DNA of 19,690 nucleotides from Entrophospora sp. SA101 (lineage: Eukaryota > Glomeromycota > Glomeromycetes > Entrophosporales > Entrophosporaceae), in NCBI GenBank assembly GCA_958430865.1, contig CAUDNR010003358.1, positions 10,786 through 30,475 of the forward strand. The letters are read 5' to 3'. A program made the position numbers and the translations under genes. The notes beneath the pieces are model-generated. The model was not told where the DNA came from. It saw only the letters and a list, made by a program, of their open reading frames with translations, and did no database searches. This document shows, piece by piece, positions 18,536 to 19,690 of the stretch; the stretch's first letter is position 1, and each line of letters opens with the position of its first letter.

Positions 18536-19134
18536 TTTCATTTATTAATAATAATTATTATTATTATGTTAAAAGGAGGCTAACATCTATCAATTACAAT
18601 ATTTTAATCCAAAAAATATTTTGATTGAAGCTACTGCTTCTAAGTCAAATTTGTTCAAATAGAACCATCTAAACAGTTACAATTCTAATCAATTATGCAG
18701 TAGATTAATGACAACATGTAACCTTCAACTAATTCCTGCTTTACTCAACCCGTGGGCTTTTTCATTTGTGTGTATGATTATAAATAAAATGAGACAACAT
18801 TGCTTCATTGACCCATTGATGTTACATTCGCAAGAAAATACCTTTGGACAAATTAAATAATCTAAAAGCCACAATCAATTAAAACCCTTGTATATTATTA
18901 TGCAAAAAATTTAATGATTAAACAACTCATTATTAACATTATGGCTACAACTGTATAATTTTCCTTAATTTGTTATTTTATTATGTAATAGTATGCTAAT
19001 ATGATGACTTCTCTACTGTTGCTAATTATGTGAACTAAATGATGTTCTGTGAAGTTAGTAATAATTATTCTACTAATATTATTCTTGAGTGAGAGAAGGA
19101 AATTAAAAACCATTTAAAAATAATTATTTAAATT
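18536..19134. other. Non-coding stretch
   Basis: There is no gene, RNA or structured repeat that I can support. It begins with an AT microsatellite-like run (18542-18568) and continues as ordinary A/T-rich DNA up to the point near 19135 where the duplicated 3' flank of gene D starts. Confidence 0.5.
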
Positions 19135-19395
19135 TGAAAAGCTTTTTTCAAAAATTTTTATTGATAATAAAAATTTATTCATTTCATTTATTATATATAA
19201 ATAAAACCAAAAAATAAATATTGAAGATGGCAGGATATTCAGATAAAAGAAAATCATAAACTGGTATCTTTTTATATAAGGTAGTTTTCATATAATTTAC
19301 AAGTGTGAAATAAATTATAAGGTATGATTCTATACTTAAGATGGACAGAATTATTATAAAATAATGGAAATTTTGATTAATTCAAATCAATTCGA
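19135..19395. repeat. Duplicated 3' flank of gene D, inverted copy of 11394-11680
   Basis: Read on the minus strand this matches the region downstream of gene B with scattered changes and short indels. It shows that genes B and D arose by duplication of a segment larger than the genes, now in opposite orientation. Confidence 0.8.
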
Positions 19396-19690
19396 TCAAT
19401 TTGAATCTTCTTCTTGAGAAGCTTCCAAACGATCCCAAACATCCTCAATGGTAGGACGTTCCCATCTGTCAAATTTCCAACATTCTAAAAAATTTAAGAA
19501 TTATTATCATCAATATGACATCAATATGATTATTAATTAAATGAATATAGTTATATGTATTTAAAAATCATTATTACCTTTATATAAATCTTCATAAAAT
19601 TTAGGAGTATTTGGAACTGGACTTTCACGAAGATTTTCATAAACAATTAAATAACATAACCTACATGGCTCATTAGAATATTCTTCAAAT
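19396..19690 (-). CDS. Pseudokinase D, partial (3' exons, cut by window edge)
   Basis: On the minus strand, the end of exon 3 runs from the window edge to 19578 (FEEYSNEPCRLCYLIVYENL, RESPVPNTPKFYEDLYK). A GTAATAAT...TTTTAG intron of 93 bp (19485-19577) follows, and exon 4 is 19484-19396: ECWKFDRWERPTIEDVWDRL, then EASQEEDSN and TGA. Exon 4 is 89 nt, the same as in gene A, with a phase-1 junction giving GAA for Glu. It is closest to gene B in wording and shares its 3' flank. The CRLC pair replaces CKLC. No breaks are visible in the part present; the catalytic positions lie outside the window. Confidence 0.85.

Overview
The window is eukaryotic. It is very AT-rich, the genes are split by short introns (about 68-154 bp, GT...AG), and the recognisable genes are an F-box/leucine-rich-repeat protein, several TKL-type protein-kinase-like genes and a pogo-type DNA transposon. 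This mixture, and the wording of the kinase genes (a W-x5-A segment before the kinase fold, DIYSLGVLLWEI, ECW...RP), resembles the expanded kinase and F-box families of arbuscular mycorrhizal fungi (Glomeromycotina, Rhizophagus-like). That assignment is by recognition of family style, not by a database search.

Layout. 1-1248: non-coding, with hairpins. 1249-2979: an F-box/LRR pseudogene (+) with about six frameshifts and a 133-bp hAT-like MITE carrying an 8-bp target duplication. 2997-4276: a perfect head-to-tail duplication of a 640-bp unit. 4676-7071: a complete pogo/Tigger transposon with TA target duplication and a two-exon transposase of 527 residues. 7552-8684 (-) and 10231-11393 (+): two four-exon pseudokinase genes of the same subfamily (A and B). 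11840-12290: a decayed fragment of a more ordinary kinase (G). 13135-14000 (+): a decayed member of the A/B subfamily (F). 14099-15728 (-): a chimera whose first half comes from the A/B subfamily and whose second half is a different kinase-like gene (C/E), with a nonsense codon near its start. 16675-17328 and 17846-18535: two inverted-repeat elements without visible genes. 17659-17766: a small MITE related to the pogo element. 19396-19690 (-): the last exons of a further A/B subfamily member (D), cut by the window edge.

How it fits together. Roughly 12 kb holds five members or remnants of one pseudokinase subfamily, in both orientations, plus pieces of other kinases, with introns and flanks also duplicated. 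This looks like a recently and repeatedly duplicated gene family being fused, broken and invaded by DNA transposons. Where the sites survive, the kinase-like genes lack the canonical catalytic residues (HRD Asp to Asn; DFG Asp to Asn or Gly), so a signalling-scaffold or decoy role is more likely than phosphotransfer. No tRNA, rRNA or CRISPR array was seen.
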